A stretch of DNA of 64,000 bases from Polaribacter sp. BAL334 (GCF_015767435.1 NZ_JADWOV010000293.1:82002-146001); one strand, 5' to 3'; numbered from the stretch's first letter, positions 9,652 to 19,366 are shown. The notes: generated by a model not told the origin, from the sequence alone. A program made the numbers and translations.

Positions 9652-10185
9652 TTATGACTTCTTTTTATAACCAATTGTTGGTCTTGGTGTTGGTTGTTGT
9701 TTTTTATCAATCAATTCATCTAAATAATGAAACACCAATTCTATATTTTTTGAATGATTGGATAGTTTCTTTTTAATCTCTTCAATTTCCAGTCTAACAC
9801 TTAAATTATCTTGCAATAATACGCGCATTTTAGTAAAAATTCTGATGATTTTTATATTCACAGCTATGGCTCTTTCACTGTTCAAAACACTTGATAACAT
9901 GGCAACTCCTTGTTCTGTGAAAACCATTGGAGCGTATCTTAAACCCATTTTATCAGCATTGGAGGTCACAAATTGTGATCTCCAATTTTCAAATTCATTT
10001 TTATTGAGTTCAAACATAAAATCTTCTGGAAAACGATTGATATTTCTTTTTACTGATTGTTTTAAAACTCTAGTTTCCACTTGATACAATTCCGCCAAAT
10101 CTCTATCAATCATCACTTTTTGATTTCGAATCAAATAGATTTTGTTTGAAATAATTTCATCTGGAATGGAAATTTCGTTTGTCAT
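9652..10185 (-). CDS. ORF6N domain protein (KilA-N/Bro-like, phage-type DNA-binding)
   Basis: A 177-aa protein with the ORF6N domain near residues 5-95: IYLIRNQKVMIDRDLAELYQVETRVLKQSVKRN, NRFPEDFMFELNKNEF and YAPMVFTEQGVAMLSSVL. The C-terminal third is a predicted coiled coil (RLEIEEIKKKLSNHSKNIE). ORF6N domains occur in phage antirepressors and in bacterial accessory genes, and the exact role is unknown. Start chosen at MTNEISIPDE (10185), which places it 4 bases after the upstream nucleotidyltransferase stop. The longer reading frame from 10227 would overlap that gene and adds a non-conserved tail. It sits inside the topoisomerase IV operon. Confidence 0.85.
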   Translation of the reverse strand: MTNEISIPDEIISNKIYLIRNQKVMIDRDLAELYQVETRVLKQSVKRNINRFPEDFMFELNKNEFENWRSQFVTSNADKMGLRYAPMVFTEQGVAMLSSVLNSERAIAVNIKIIRIFTKMRVLLQDNLSVRLEIEEIKKKLSNHSKNIELVFHYLDELIDKKQQPTPRPTIGYKKKS

Positions 10186-10189
10186 CAGT

Positions 10190-10669
10190 TTAGGAATTTT
10201 TCTTGAACTGTTGTAATTGCTGAACATCCAACAAATCTTTTGGTCTTTGTGCTTTTAATTTACTGTCAATCAAATCGTCAAAAGATAAAACCCTCCATTT
10301 TAAAATTCTCTCACCTTCTATAAAAGCTTCTTCACTTTTTTCATAAGCTTCTTCAAAAGTTTTTGTTGATGAAAATTTGGTAATTAATTCTAAATCTAAA
10401 TCTAATGGAGAAAATTTAACTGAAATATTTTGAAGTTGATTTTTTACTTCTTCAGGAAAATCATCAATTTCATACTCCATTTCGTTAAAAACAGTTACTA
10501 AATTTTTTAAATTTTCTTCTGCAGTAGAAATCCAAAAATCTACATCTGCTGAATGCCTCTGATACCCATGAAAATTCACAGCTCCTCCCCCAACCATAAT
10601 CATCTTTACATTATGTTTGTTAGCTAAAATAATAAATTCATTTATTTTATGCTCCCAAAGATTTTTCAT
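10190..10669 (-). CDS. DUF6036-type nucleotidyltransferase (minimal-NTase fold)
   Basis: A 159-aa protein of the nucleotidyltransferase superfamily. The active-site pattern is visible: VGGGAVNFHGYQRHSADVDFW (residues ~26-46) gives the GG...DxD signature, and LDLDLELI near 95 supplies the third acidic residue. DDLIDSKLKAQRPKDLLDV near residue 140 is also typical of such proteins. Relatives act as NTase partners in toxin-antitoxin or phage-defence pairs (MntA- and AbiEii-like), but substrates are unknown here. The ATG at 10669 overlaps the end of the preceding 62-aa gene by 23 bases, which suggests coupled translation. It is followed by the ORF6N gene. Confidence 0.8.
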   Translation of the reverse strand: MKNLWEHKINEFIILANKHNVKMIMVGGGAVNFHGYQRHSADVDFWISTAEENLKNLVTVFNEMEYEIDDFPEEVKNQLQNISVKFSPLDLDLELITKFSSTKTFEEAYEKSEEAFIEGERILKWRVLSFDDLIDSKLKAQRPKDLLDVQQLQQFKKNS

Positions 10670-10835
10670 GAATAATTATTTGAAAATTAGTTGATTTTTT
10701 TTTCTTCGTAGGAAAATCTTTCAATCTCTCCATCAATCTGTAAAAATGCAAAACCCTTTCAGAAGGTTCTAATTTTAAAAAATTATGCAGTTGCTCTTGA
10801 TTGCTTTCTTCTTTAGTCTGAAATTTTATTTCCAT
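10647..10835 (-). CDS. Small conserved protein paired with the nucleotidyltransferase
   Basis: A 62-aa hydrophilic protein, no membrane segment, rich in Glu, Lys and Gln, with a central EPSERVLHFYRLMERLKDFPTKKK stretch that may form a helix. It starts 12 bases after the parE stop and overlaps the nucleotidyltransferase start by 23 bases in a different frame, a typical coupled arrangement. By recollection a similar short protein commonly precedes DUF6036 genes in Flavobacteriaceae. Its role as cognate partner (antitoxin-like or toxin-like) is inference only. Confidence 0.65.
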   Translation of the reverse strand: MEIKFQTKEESNQEQLHNFLKLEPSERVLHFYRLMERLKDFPTKKKKSTNFQIIIHEKSLGA

Positions 10836-10847
10836 AATTTCATAGTA

Positions 10848-12704
10848 TTAATTCTCCTCAACAATATCCAATTCCACTTTCAAATTATCAATGATGAATT
10901 TTTGTCTATCAGGCGTATTTTTTCCCATATAAAACTCTAACATTTGTTCAATCGACATTTCTTTATCCAACATTACAGGATCTAAACGAATATCATCACC
11001 AATAAAATGGACAAATTCATTGGGTGAAATTTCTCCTAATCCTTTAAATCGGGTGATTTCAGCTTTTCCTTTCAATTTTTGAATAGCAGCTTGTTTTTCC
11101 TCTTCTGAATAACAATAAATAGTTTCCTTTTTATCACGAACTCTAAAAAGTGGCGTTTCCAAAATATACAAATGACCTTCTTTAATCAATTCTGGAAAAA
11201 ATTGTAAGAAAAAAGTAATCAATAACAAACGAATGTGCATTCCATCCACATCAGCATCTGTAGCAATCACAATATTGTTATATCGCAAATCTTCTAATCC
11301 CTCTTCTATATTTAATGCTGCTTGTAAGAGATTAAATTCCTCATTTTCATATACAATTTTTTTACTCAATCCATACGAATTCAAGGGCTTTCCTTTCAAG
11401 CTAAAAACAGCTTGTGTGTTTACATTTCTTGATTTTGTGATGGATCCAGAAGCTGAATCTCCTTCCGTAATAAAAAGTGTTGTGTCTAAATAATGCTCGT
11501 GTTTAATATCGCTTAAATGCACTCTACAATCCCGCAATTTTTTATTATGCAAACTGGATTTTTTTGCACGGTCTTTTGCCAATTTCCGAATTCCCGCAAG
11601 CTCTTTTCGTTCTCTTTCTGCTTGCATTATTTTTCGCAATAATTTATCAGCAACATCAGGGTTTTTATGCAAATAATTGTCTAGCTGCGTTTTTAAAAAG
11701 TCATTGATATAGGTTCTAACGGTTGGTAAATTTCCTCCCATATCTGTAGAACCTAATTTTGTTTTTGTTTGACTTTCAAATACAGGTTCCATTACTTTAA
11801 TGGCAATTGCAGAAATAATAGATTTTCGAACATCAGAAGCTTCAAAATTCTTCCCGTAAAATTCTTTAATCGTTTTTACAATGGCTTCTCTAAATGCTGC
11901 TAAATGTGTACCTCCTTGAGTGGTATTTTGTCCATTTACAAAGGAATGATATTCCTCTGAATATTGTGTTTTACTATGCGTAATGGCAACTTCAATATCT
12001 GGTCCTTTCAAATGAATTATTGGATATAACATGTCGTCTTTACTGTTATAATCTTCCAATAAATCTTTCAAACCGTTTTCAGAAAAATACTTTTCTCCGT
12101 TGAAAATAATGGTTAATCCTGGATTTAAATAGACATAATTTTTCAACATTTTAGATACATATTCATTTCTGAATTTGTATTTCTTGAAAATAATTTCATC
12201 CGGAATAAATGAAACTTTGGTTCCTTTTCTACGAGTTGTTTCTTCTAATAAATCCTGATTTTGTAAATCTCCTTTTGCAAATTCAGCAGAAGCCGATTTT
12301 CCATCACGTGTAGATTCTACCCTAAAAAATGAAGAAAGTGCATTGACAGCTTTGGTTCCAACACCATTCAATCCTACTGATTTTTTAAACGCTTTGGAGT
12401 CGTATTTTCCTCCAGTATTCATTTTAGAAACCACATCAACTACTTTTCCTAAAGGAATTCCTCGACCAAAATCACGCACAGTTACTTTTTCTCCTTGAAT
12501 AGAAACTTCAATGGATTTTCCTGAACCCATGACAAATTCATCAATAGAATTGTCAATAACTTCCTTTAATAAAATATAAATTCCATCATCAGCTGAAGAA
12601 CCATCACCTAATTTTCCAATATACATTCCTGGACGCATCCTGATGTGCTCTTTCCAATCTAATGATCGAATATTATCTTCTGTATATTTTGTTTCTTGAC
12701 TCAT
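10848..12704 (-). CDS. parE: DNA topoisomerase IV subunit B
   Basis: The ATPase subunit of topoisomerase IV (618 aa). GHKL ATPase motifs are visible: [16 protein letters not shown] near 45-60, [13 protein letters not shown] near 75 and [15 protein letters not shown] near 110. The transducer domain follows, then the TOPRIM metal-binding motifs [11 protein letters not shown] near 412 and [15 protein letters not shown] near 485. The C-terminal PTPDRQ-like [13 protein letters not shown] box closes the protein. Length matches other ParE proteins and is shorter than many GyrB. Starts with [20 protein letters not shown]. In most relatives parC follows directly; here three accessory genes intervene. 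Confidence 0.95.
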   Translation of the reverse strand: MSQETKYTEDNIRSLDWKEHIRMRPGMYIGKLGDGSSADDGIYILLKEVIDNSIDEFVMGSGKSIEVSIQGEKVTVRDFGRGIPLGKVVDVVSKMNTGGKYDSKAFKKSVGLNGVGTKAVNALSSFFRVESTRDGKSASAEFAKGDLQNQDLLEETTRRKGTKVSFIPDEIIFKKYKFRNEYVSKMLKNYVYLNPGLTIIFNGEKYFSENGLKDLLEDYNSKDDMLYPIIHLKGPDIEVAITHSKTQYSEEYHSFVNGQNTTQGGTHLAAFREAIVKTIKEFYGKNFEASDVRKSIISAIAIKVMEPVFESQTKTKLGSTDMGGNLPTVRTYINDFLKTQLDNYLHKNPDVADKLLRKIMQAERERKELAGIRKLAKDRAKKSSLHNKKLRDCRVHLSDIKHEHYLDTTLFITEGDSASGSITKSRNVNTQAVFSLKGKPLNSYGLSKKIVYENEEFNLLQAALNIEEGLEDLRYNNIVIATDADVDGMHIRLLLITFFLQFFPELIKEGHLYILETPLFRVRDKKETIYCYSEEEKQAAIQKLKGKAEITRFKGLGEISPNEFVHFIGDDIRLDPVMLDKEMSIEQMLEFYMGKNTPDRQKFIIDNLKVELDIVEEN

Positions 12705-12897
12705 GAAATCTCGTTCGTTTAATCGGTTTTGAAGTACTCGCTAAAATACCATTTACGCATATAAATTTGACAATTATCAACAATTAGTTATTAACAGATT
12801 TTCAACGAAATAGAACGCTTTTATTTCTAGTAAAAATCACAATAAATATCAATTTGTTGTATTTTTATACAAATCATGGAAAAACTTACAATTTACG

Positions 12898-12905
12898 TAT
12901 TTTTG
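12898..12905 (+). promoter_or_regulatory. Putative -7 box (TATTTTTG) upstream of lysA
   Basis: Perfect TAnnTTTG match 20 bases before the GTG at 12926. It lies inside the N-terminal part of the longest possible lysA reading frame, and this argues that translation begins at the GTG rather than at the TTG at 12854. Confidence 0.55.
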
Positions 12906-12925
12906 CGCTTCAAAAAACAACAAAA

Positions 12926-14164
12926 GTGGAAAGAACGCAACTTTTAGAATTGGCTACAAAATACGGAAGTCCTTTATATGTCTATGATACAGATATCATT
13001 GCTTCTCAATTTAACAGATTAACAACGGCTTTTAGTGGTGTTAAAAACTTAAAATTGAATTATGCTGTAAAAGCACTTTCTAATGTCAATATATTACAAT
13101 TTTTTAAAAATTTAGGGGCTGGTTTGGATACGGTTTCTATTCAAGAAGTGCAACTAAGTTTGACAACTGGTATTGACCCTAAAAGAATTATTTACACACC
13201 AAATGGGGTTTCTTTGCAAGAAATTGAAGAAGTTGCCAAATTAGGCGTGCAAATCAATATTGATAATTTATCGATTTTGGAATTGTTTGGACAAAAACAT
13301 CCTGAAATTCCTGTTTGTGTGCGTATCAATCCACATATTATGGCTGGAGGAAATTCAAAAATTTCTGTAGGTCATATTGATTCTAAATTCGGAATTTCTA
13401 TCCATCAAGTACCTCATATCAAACGTGTTGTAGAAAACACCAAAATGAATATCAACGGAATTCACATGCACACGGGTTCTGATATTTTGGATATTGATAC
13501 TTTTTTACGTGCTACAGATATTCTGTTTGATGTTGCAAAACAATTTGACAATATTGATTTCATCGATTTTGGAAGTGGTTTCAAAGTGCCTTACAAACCC
13601 AATGATATTTCAACAGATATTGAGCAATTAGGCATTCAATTGAAAGAAAGATTCAATGAATTTTGCACTGAATATGGAAAAGACATTACCTTAATGTTTG
13701 AACCAGGTAAATTTTTAGTGTCTGAAGCTGGTTATTTCTTAGCGAAAGTGAATGTTGTAAAACAAACAACTTCCACTGTTTTTGCGCATGTTGATAGTGG
13801 TTTTAATCATTTGGTAAGACCTATGATGTATGATGCGTATCACCACATTACGAACATTTCAAATCCTGAAGGAAGAGACCGTTATTATTCGGTTGTAGGA
13901 TATATTTGTGAAACAGATACGTTTGCTTCCAACAGACGTATTGCCGAAATTTCAGAAGAAGATGTATTGTGTTTTCACAATGCAGGTGCGTATTGTTTTT
14001 CAATGGCTTCTAACTACAATTCAAGATATTTGCCAGCTGAAGTGATGGTTGTTGATGGCAAAGATTATTTGATTAGAAAAAGACAGACAATTCAAGATAT
14101 TTTGCACAATCAAGAAATGGTAAAACTTCCCAAAAAAGAGACCAAACAAACTGTTTCAGCTTAA
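12926..14164 (+). CDS. lysA: Diaminopimelate decarboxylase
   Basis: The last step of lysine synthesis: PLP-dependent decarboxylation of meso-diaminopimelate (412 aa from this start). The PLP lysine is in KLNYAVKALSN near residue 45. HMHTGSDI near 180, DFGSGFKVPY near 215, EPGKFLVSEAGY near 255, and the C-terminal HNAGAYCFSMASNYNSR near 355 are fold type III decarboxylase motifs. Start chosen at GTG 12926 (MERTQLLELATKYGSPLYVYD), because the family begins here and because a promoter-like box lies just upstream. The frame could extend to a TTG at 12854 with an implausible leader. A strong terminator follows at 14184. Confidence 0.92.
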   Translation: MERTQLLELATKYGSPLYVYDTDIIASQFNRLTTAFSGVKNLKLNYAVKALSNVNILQFFKNLGAGLDTVSIQEVQLSLTTGIDPKRIIYTPNGVSLQEIEEVAKLGVQINIDNLSILELFGQKHPEIPVCVRINPHIMAGGNSKISVGHIDSKFGISIHQVPHIKRVVENTKMNINGIHMHTGSDILDIDTFLRATDILFDVAKQFDNIDFIDFGSGFKVPYKPNDISTDIEQLGIQLKERFNEFCTEYGKDITLMFEPGKFLVSEAGYFLAKVNVVKQTTSTVFAHVDSGFNHLVRPMMYDAYHHITNISNPEGRDRYYSVVGYICETDTFASNRRIAEISEEDVLCFHNAGAYCFSMASNYNSRYLPAEVMVVDGKDYLIRKRQTIQDILHNQEMVKLPKKETKQTVSA

Positions 14165-14183
14165 AATAAAATAGTATTTTTAG

Positions 14184-14227
14184 CCACGAAATTTCAAGTA
14201 TTTCATCTGAAATTTCGTGGTTTTTTT
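14184..14227 (+). terminator. Rho-independent terminator after lysA
   Basis: A perfect 13-bp stem (14184-14196 with 14208-14220), 11-base loop, then seven T. The core is CCACGAAATTT, related to other intergenic hairpins here. A promoter-like TATTTTTAGCC box at 14175 lies directly upstream of the left arm. Confidence 0.85.
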
Positions 14228-14240
14228 ATGCAAATACTTT

Positions 14241-14756
14241 ATGAAAATTAGACACGCTACCACTGCTGATATTCCTAGAATCCTTGAAATTATTGAGGAT
14301 GCAAAAGCATTGCTTCGTTCATTGAACATTGATCAATGGCAAAATGGGTATCCTAACCAAGCACAAATTGAAAATGATATTATCAATAAGGAAAGTTATG
14401 TAGTTTTGAATGCTGAAAACCAAATCTTAGCAACGACTATGTTTTCTATAAATGGAGAACCAACTTACAAAATTATTGAAGGAAATTGGTTGATTGATGA
14501 AACTAAAAAATACGGAGTCATTCACAGATTGGCTACTGGAAAAGAGTTCAGAAAAAGTGGCATTGCGCAATTTGTTTTTGAACATTTTCATGATTTTCTG
14601 AAACAAGAAAACATCCAAAGCTTAAAGATTGACACGCATCAAGACAATCAAGGAATGCAATCTTTGGTAAAAAGATTGGGCTATCAATATTGTGGCATTA
14701 TTCAGACAAGTTATGGAGACAAACGTTTGGCATTTGAGAAAATAATAGCTCTTTAA
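14241..14756 (+). CDS. GNAT family N-acetyltransferase
   Basis: A 171-aa acetyltransferase of the GCN5-related fold, which would transfer an acetyl group from acetyl-CoA to an unknown small molecule or protein. It opens with KIRHATTADIPRILEIIEDAK, the usual alpha-1 region. The acetyl-CoA loop is in IHRLATGKEFRKSGIAQFVFEHFHDF near residues 95-120, followed by LKIDTHQDNQGMQSLVKRLGYQYCGII near 130-155. Start chosen at ATG 14241. The longer frame from 14217 would begin inside the lysA terminator. A terminator follows 25 bases after the stop. Confidence 0.85.
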   Translation: MKIRHATTADIPRILEIIEDAKALLRSLNIDQWQNGYPNQAQIENDIINKESYVVLNAENQILATTMFSINGEPTYKIIEGNWLIDETKKYGVIHRLATGKEFRKSGIAQFVFEHFHDFLKQENIQSLKIDTHQDNQGMQSLVKRLGYQYCGIIQTSYGDKRLAFEKIIAL

Positions 14757-14781
14757 AAAAGCAAAAACAAGTATCTTAGCC

Positions 14782-14815
14782 ACCTCATAAAAATGAATTT
14801 ATGAGGTTTTTTTTA
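14782..14815 (+). terminator. Rho-independent terminator after the GNAT gene
   Basis: A perfect 10-bp stem (14782-14791 with 14798-14807), 6-base loop, then at least seven T. As with the lysA terminator, a GTATCTTAGCC box lies just before the left arm. Confidence 0.85.
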
Positions 14816-14834
14816 TCGAAAATACAGGAACTAC

Positions 14835-16958
14835 ATGGAATTAATTTCATACATCACTCAACAAACTAACCTATCAAAACAATCCATTGAAAATACCATT
14901 TCTTTATTTAATGAAGATTGTACCATTCCTTTTATATCAAGGTATAGAAAAGAAAAAACAGGTAATTTGGATGAAGTTGAAATTGGTGAAATTCTCAAAT
15001 ATAAAGACACTTTTGAAGCTTTAGAAAAACGTAAAAAAGCGATTTTAAAAGCGTTAGAAGAACAACATTCTTTGACACAAGAATTATCAGAAAAAATAGA
15101 AAATGCTGAAGATATTATATCTGTAGAAGATTTGTATTTGCCTTTTAAGAAAAAGCGAAAAACAAAAGCAGAAACTGCACGTTTGCAAGGTTTAGAGCCA
15201 TTGGCTAAAATGATCATGAGCCAACGAATCAATGATTTGAATGCTACTGCAAAAAAATTCGTAACTAAAGATGTTGAAAATATTGAAATAGCGTTAGAAG
15301 GAGCACGTTTTATCATTGCAGAATGGATCAACGAACGCACAGATATTCGAAATATGCTGAGACAGCAAATTGTACGTTTTGCTATTATTTCATCAAAAGT
15401 AATTCCAGTAAAAGCTGAGGATAAAAAAGCGTTAAAGTTTAAAGATTATTTTGATTGGAATGAATCGTTGAATACCATTCCTTCGCATCGTTTTTTGGCA
15501 ATTGTAAGAGCTGAAAATGAAGGATATATTCGTATCAAAATAGCCATAGATGAGGAAATTGCCATTCAAAAAATTACTCGTGTTGTTTTTCGCTCTCAAA
15601 ATGAATGCACTTCTCATATTCAATCGGCGATTGAAGATGCTTTCAAACGGTTGTTATTTCCTTCATTATCCAATGAAGCGTTGTCATTAGCCAAAGAAAA
15701 AGCGGATAATGAAGCCATTGCTGTTTTTTCTAAAAATCTGAAACAGTTGCTTTTAGGAGCACCTTTGGGTGAAAAAAAAGTATTGGCTATTGACCCAGGT
15801 TTTAGATCAGGTTGTAAAATTGTATGCCTAAATGCACAAGGAGATTTGGAACATAATGAAACTATTTTTCCTCACGAACCTCAAAAAAAGATGCTTGAAG
15901 CCATTAAAAAAATTAGCTTTTTAGTAGATGCTCATAAAATTGAAGCCATTGCCATTGGAAATGGCACAGCATCTAGAGAAACTGAGGATTTTATCAAAAA
16001 AATTCAATTCAAAAATTCGGTAGCCGTTTTTGTAGTAAATGAGGCTGGTGCTTCTATTTACTCTGCTTCAAAAATTGCAAGAGACGAATTTCCAACCTAT
16101 GATGTCACAGTTCGTGGAGCCATATCCATTGGAAGGCGTTTGCAAGATCCGTTGGCTGAATTGGTAAAAATTGACGCAAAATCAATTGGAGTTGGACAAT
16201 ATCAACATGATGTTGATCAAGTAAAATTGAAAAAATCCTTAGATACTGTTGTTGAAAGTTGCGTGAATACTGTGGGTATTACTATCAATACAGCAAGTGA
16301 ATCATTATTGAGTTATGTTTCTGGAATTGGCCCGAAATTGGCTGAAAATATTGTCAAATATAGGAATGAAAATGGTGCTTTTTCTTCGAGAAATGCGATT
16401 AAAAAAGTGCCAAAATTAGGTGCAAAAGCTTTTGAACAAGCTGCTGGATTTTTACGAATCAAAAATCCAAAAAACCCTTTAGACGATTCTGCTGTTCATC
16501 CTGAAAATTACGATTTGATTGATAAAATGGCAAAAGAGTTGAACATAAAAGTGGCTGATTTTATTGGAAATAAAACCTTGATTCAAAAAATTCCACTTCA
16601 AAATTACACTTCTTTATCAATTGGTTTGCCTACTTTGCAAGATATCATGAAAGAATTGGAAAAACCAGGCGTAGATCCAAGAGAAAAAGCGACTGTATTT
16701 TCTTTTGATGCAACTATCAAAACCATTGATGACCTTAGAATTGGTCAAATTTTACCAGGAATTGTGAATAATATTACCAATTTTGGGTGTTTTGTAAATA
16801 TCGGAATCAAAGAAAGTGGTTTGATTCACGTGTCTAATTTGTCAGATACTTTTGTGAAAGATGTCAATGCTATTGTAAGTTTACAGCAACAGGTTTTTGT
16901 AAAAGTTTTGGAAGTTGATGCAGTTAGAAAACGAATTCAATTGGCTTTGGTGAAATAG
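14835..16958 (+). CDS. tex: Tex-family RNA-binding transcription accessory protein
   Basis: A 707-aa nucleic-acid-binding protein of the Tex/YhgF family, full length. Visible parts: Tex N-terminal helical region with FISRYRKEKTGNLDEVEI near 35-50, a YqgF-like RNase H fold with KVLAIDPGFRSGCKIVCLN near 318-335, a helix-hairpin-helix segment with YVSGIGPKLAENIVKYRNENGAF near 495-515, and a C-terminal S1 domain with GQILPGIVNNITNFGCFVNIG near 635-655. Its role in transcription is known only in outline. It stands alone between two terminators or promoters. Confidence 0.94.
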   Translation: MELISYITQQTNLSKQSIENTISLFNEDCTIPFISRYRKEKTGNLDEVEIGEILKYKDTFEALEKRKKAILKALEEQHSLTQELSEKIENAEDIISVEDLYLPFKKKRKTKAETARLQGLEPLAKMIMSQRINDLNATAKKFVTKDVENIEIALEGARFIIAEWINERTDIRNMLRQQIVRFAIISSKVIPVKAEDKKALKFKDYFDWNESLNTIPSHRFLAIVRAENEGYIRIKIAIDEEIAIQKITRVVFRSQNECTSHIQSAIEDAFKRLLFPSLSNEALSLAKEKADNEAIAVFSKNLKQLLLGAPLGEKKVLAIDPGFRSGCKIVCLNAQGDLEHNETIFPHEPQKKMLEAIKKISFLVDAHKIEAIAIGNGTASRETEDFIKKIQFKNSVAVFVVNEAGASIYSASKIARDEFPTYDVTVRGAISIGRRLQDPLAELVKIDAKSIGVGQYQHDVDQVKLKKSLDTVVESCVNTVGITINTASESLLSYVSGIGPKLAENIVKYRNENGAFSSRNAIKKVPKLGAKAFEQAAGFLRIKNPKNPLDDSAVHPENYDLIDKMAKELNIKVADFIGNKTLIQKIPLQNYTSLSIGLPTLQDIMKELEKPGVDPREKATVFSFDATIKTIDDLRIGQILPGIVNNITNFGCFVNIGIKESGLIHVSNLSDTFVKDVNAIVSLQQQVFVKVLEVDAVRKRIQLALVK

Positions 16959-17026
16959 ATTTTCGTTTAATAGATTCCTTTTATTCACATTTATTTTCCT
17001 TAATTTCGACCTCCCAAAAAACATCA

Positions 17027-19366
17027 ATGAAAGTCTGTATTGCCGAAAAACCAAGTGTAGCAAGAGAAATTGCCCAAATTTTAGGAGCAAATACCAAACG
17101 TGATGGCTATTTTGAAGGAAATGGGTATGCAGTTACGTACACTTTTGGACATTTGTGCACACTTTTAGACCCCAAAGATTACAAACCTCATTGGAAAAAT
17201 TGGGATTTGAACAATTTACCCATGTTGCCAGAGCGTTTTGATACCAAAGTGACTGATGATGCTGGCATCAGAAAGCAATTCAATATTGTAAAATCCTTGT
17301 TTGATAAAGCCGAAGTTGTCATCAATTGTGGGGATGCTGGACAAGAAGGAGAATTGATTCAACGTTGGGTGATGAATCAATGCAATTATAAAGGCGAAGT
17401 AAAACGCTTATGGATTTCTTCGTTGACGGAAGAAGCCATTAAAGAGGGATTTCAGAATTTGGTTTCCTCAGAAAAATACGATAATTTGTATTATGCTGGC
17501 TATTCAAGAGCGATTGGTGATTGGTTGTTGGGATTGAATGCCACTCGTTTATACACCTTAAAATATGGAGGATATAAACAAGTTTTATCTATAGGACGTG
17601 TGCAAACGCCTACTTTGGCAATGCTCGTAAATCGTTATAAAGAAATTACCAATTTCAAACCACAACCTTATTGGGAATTGCAAACGACGTATAGAAATAC
17701 GCTGTTCAATTATGAAGATGGAAGATTTCAGCATCAAGAAGAAGGAGAAATTTTGGCAAATAAAGTAAAAGAAGCAGATTTTGAAATTGTTTCTGTCATC
17801 AAAAAGAAAGGAACAGATTATGCTCCAAAATTGTTTGATTTGACTGGTTTACAAGTGCATTGCAACAATAAATTCGGATTTTCTGCAGATGATACTTTAA
17901 AGATTGTTCAGAAATTGTATGAGATGAAAGTAGTCACCTATCCAAGAGTAGATACTACTTTTTTACCCAATGATTTGTACCCAAAAGTGGGTGGAATTTT
18001 GTCAAAACTGACGAATTACAGCGAATTAACGCAACCTCTTTTAGGAAAGAAAATTAAAAAAACTACGCGGGTTTTTGATGACAAAAAAGTGACGGATCAT
18101 CATGCCATTATTCCCACAGGAATTGAGACGAATTTGCCTTACAATCAACAGCAAGTATATGACAGTATCACTCGTAGATTTATCGCTGTTTTTTATCCAG
18201 ATTCGGAAGTTGCCAACACAGCTGTGATTGGAAAAGTAGCAGATGTTCCTTTTAAAACTACTGGAAAAGAAATCATTACGCAAGGTTGGAGAGTTGTTTT
18301 TGAATCAAAAAATAATGATGAGACTCTGAAACAAGTTCAGAGTGACAATAGTCTTTTACCCACATTTATAGAAGGAGAAAAAGGGCCACACGAACCTTCT
18401 TTTTTGCAAAAAGAAACCAAACCTCCTAAAAACTATACAGAAGCTAGCTTGTTGCGAGCCATGGAAACTGCAGGAAAACAAGTTGATGATGATGAAATGC
18501 GCGAATTAATGAAAGAAAATGGTATTGGCAGACCTTCTACAAGAGCGAGTATTATTGAAACCTTGTTCAAACGAAAATACATTGAACGTCAAAAAAAATT
18601 GGTGGTTCCTACACAAACTGGCATTGATTTGATTGATTTGATTGACAATGAATTGCTAAAATCAGCTGAATTAACAGGAAGATGGGAAAAGAATTTGAAA
18701 GAAATTGAACGAGGTGAATTCAATGCTGGAACTTTTATCAGTAATATGAAAAAAATGGTAGATGAATTGGTGTATGAAGTTCGCTCAAGTAGTTCAGTAA
18801 AACGAATATCATCTGAAGTTGAAAATGATGTAAAACCAGTTTTAAAAGCGAAAGTTTCAACCAAAGAAAGCAAACAAATGGTTGGAAAAAAATGTCCAAA
18901 GTGTCAACAAGGAACCCTTTTAAAAGGTTCAAAAGCATTTGGTTGTTCTGAATATAAAAATTCCTGTGATTTCAAAATTCCATTTGAGATTTACGGTAAG
19001 AAAGTATCTGAAAATCAATTGATTCGTTTGCTTGATAAAGGTTGCACCACCAATCTCACCGGATTTAAAAAAGGCACAGAAACTGTGGAAGGTTTGCTAC
19101 GTTTTGATGAAAATTATTTGTTAAAATTAGAACTCAAAAAGGCAACAGTTGTCAAAAAGGAAACAAGTATTCCTGAAAAAATTCCCTGTCCAAAATGCCA
19201 AAAAGGAACCATTTTAAAAGGAAAAACCGCTTATGGTTGCTCAGAATATAAAAATGGTTGCGACTTTTTATTTCCTTTTGAAAACATCAAAAAAATTGCC
19301 AACGGAAAACCGTTGACGAAAGAATTGGTGTTGGAAATTATTGGTTCATCCCTTTTTATTCGCTAA
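17027..19366 (+). CDS. topB: DNA topoisomerase III
   Basis: A type IA topoisomerase of 779 aa that relaxes and decatenates DNA through a 5'-phosphotyrosine link. The TOPRIM domain opens the protein (MKVCIAEKPSVAREIAQILG), with INCGDAGQEGELIQRW near 102-118. Conserved SIGRVQTPTLAMLVNRYKE follows near 187, and the catalytic Tyr lies in VVTYPRVDTTFLP near residue 308. Two C-terminal four-cysteine modules (CPKCQQGTLLKG...CSEYKNSCDF and CPKCQKGTILKG...CSEYKNGCDF) are zinc-finger-like. Its 3' end overlaps the convergent VF530-like gene by 21 bases. Confidence 0.93.
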   Translation: MKVCIAEKPSVAREIAQILGANTKRDGYFEGNGYAVTYTFGHLCTLLDPKDYKPHWKNWDLNNLPMLPERFDTKVTDDAGIRKQFNIVKSLFDKAEVVINCGDAGQEGELIQRWVMNQCNYKGEVKRLWISSLTEEAIKEGFQNLVSSEKYDNLYYAGYSRAIGDWLLGLNATRLYTLKYGGYKQVLSIGRVQTPTLAMLVNRYKEITNFKPQPYWELQTTYRNTLFNYEDGRFQHQEEGEILANKVKEADFEIVSVIKKKGTDYAPKLFDLTGLQVHCNNKFGFSADDTLKIVQKLYEMKVVTYPRVDTTFLPNDLYPKVGGILSKLTNYSELTQPLLGKKIKKTTRVFDDKKVTDHHAIIPTGIETNLPYNQQQVYDSITRRFIAVFYPDSEVANTAVIGKVADVPFKTTGKEIITQGWRVVFESKNNDETLKQVQSDNSLLPTFIEGEKGPHEPSFLQKETKPPKNYTEASLLRAMETAGKQVDDDEMRELMKENGIGRPSTRASIIETLFKRKYIERQKKLVVPTQTGIDLIDLIDNELLKSAELTGRWEKNLKEIERGEFNAGTFISNMKKMVDELVYEVRSSSSVKRISSEVENDVKPVLKAKVSTKESKQMVGKKCPKCQQGTLLKGSKAFGCSEYKNSCDFKIPFEIYGKKVSENQLIRLLDKGCTTNLTGFKKGTETVEGLLRFDENYLLKLELKKATVVKKETSIPEKIPCPKCQKGTILKGKTAYGCSEYKNGCDFLFPFENIKKIANGKPLTKELVLEIIGSSLFIR

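Noticed and set aside
10848..12704. Alternative reading of parE as gyrB
   Set aside because: The short length, the parC partner on the same strand and the sequence style fit topoisomerase IV better than gyrase.
12760..12800. DnaA-box-like strings (TTATCAACA, and similar near 27910 and 53246)
   Set aside because: Each has one mismatch to TTATCCACA, they are not clustered, and no dnaA or dnaN lies nearby, so no replication origin is proposed.
12854..12925. A 24-codon extension at the 5' end of lysA from a TTG
   Set aside because: It includes a promoter box and does not match the family; the GTG at 12926 gives the expected MERTQLLELATKYG start.
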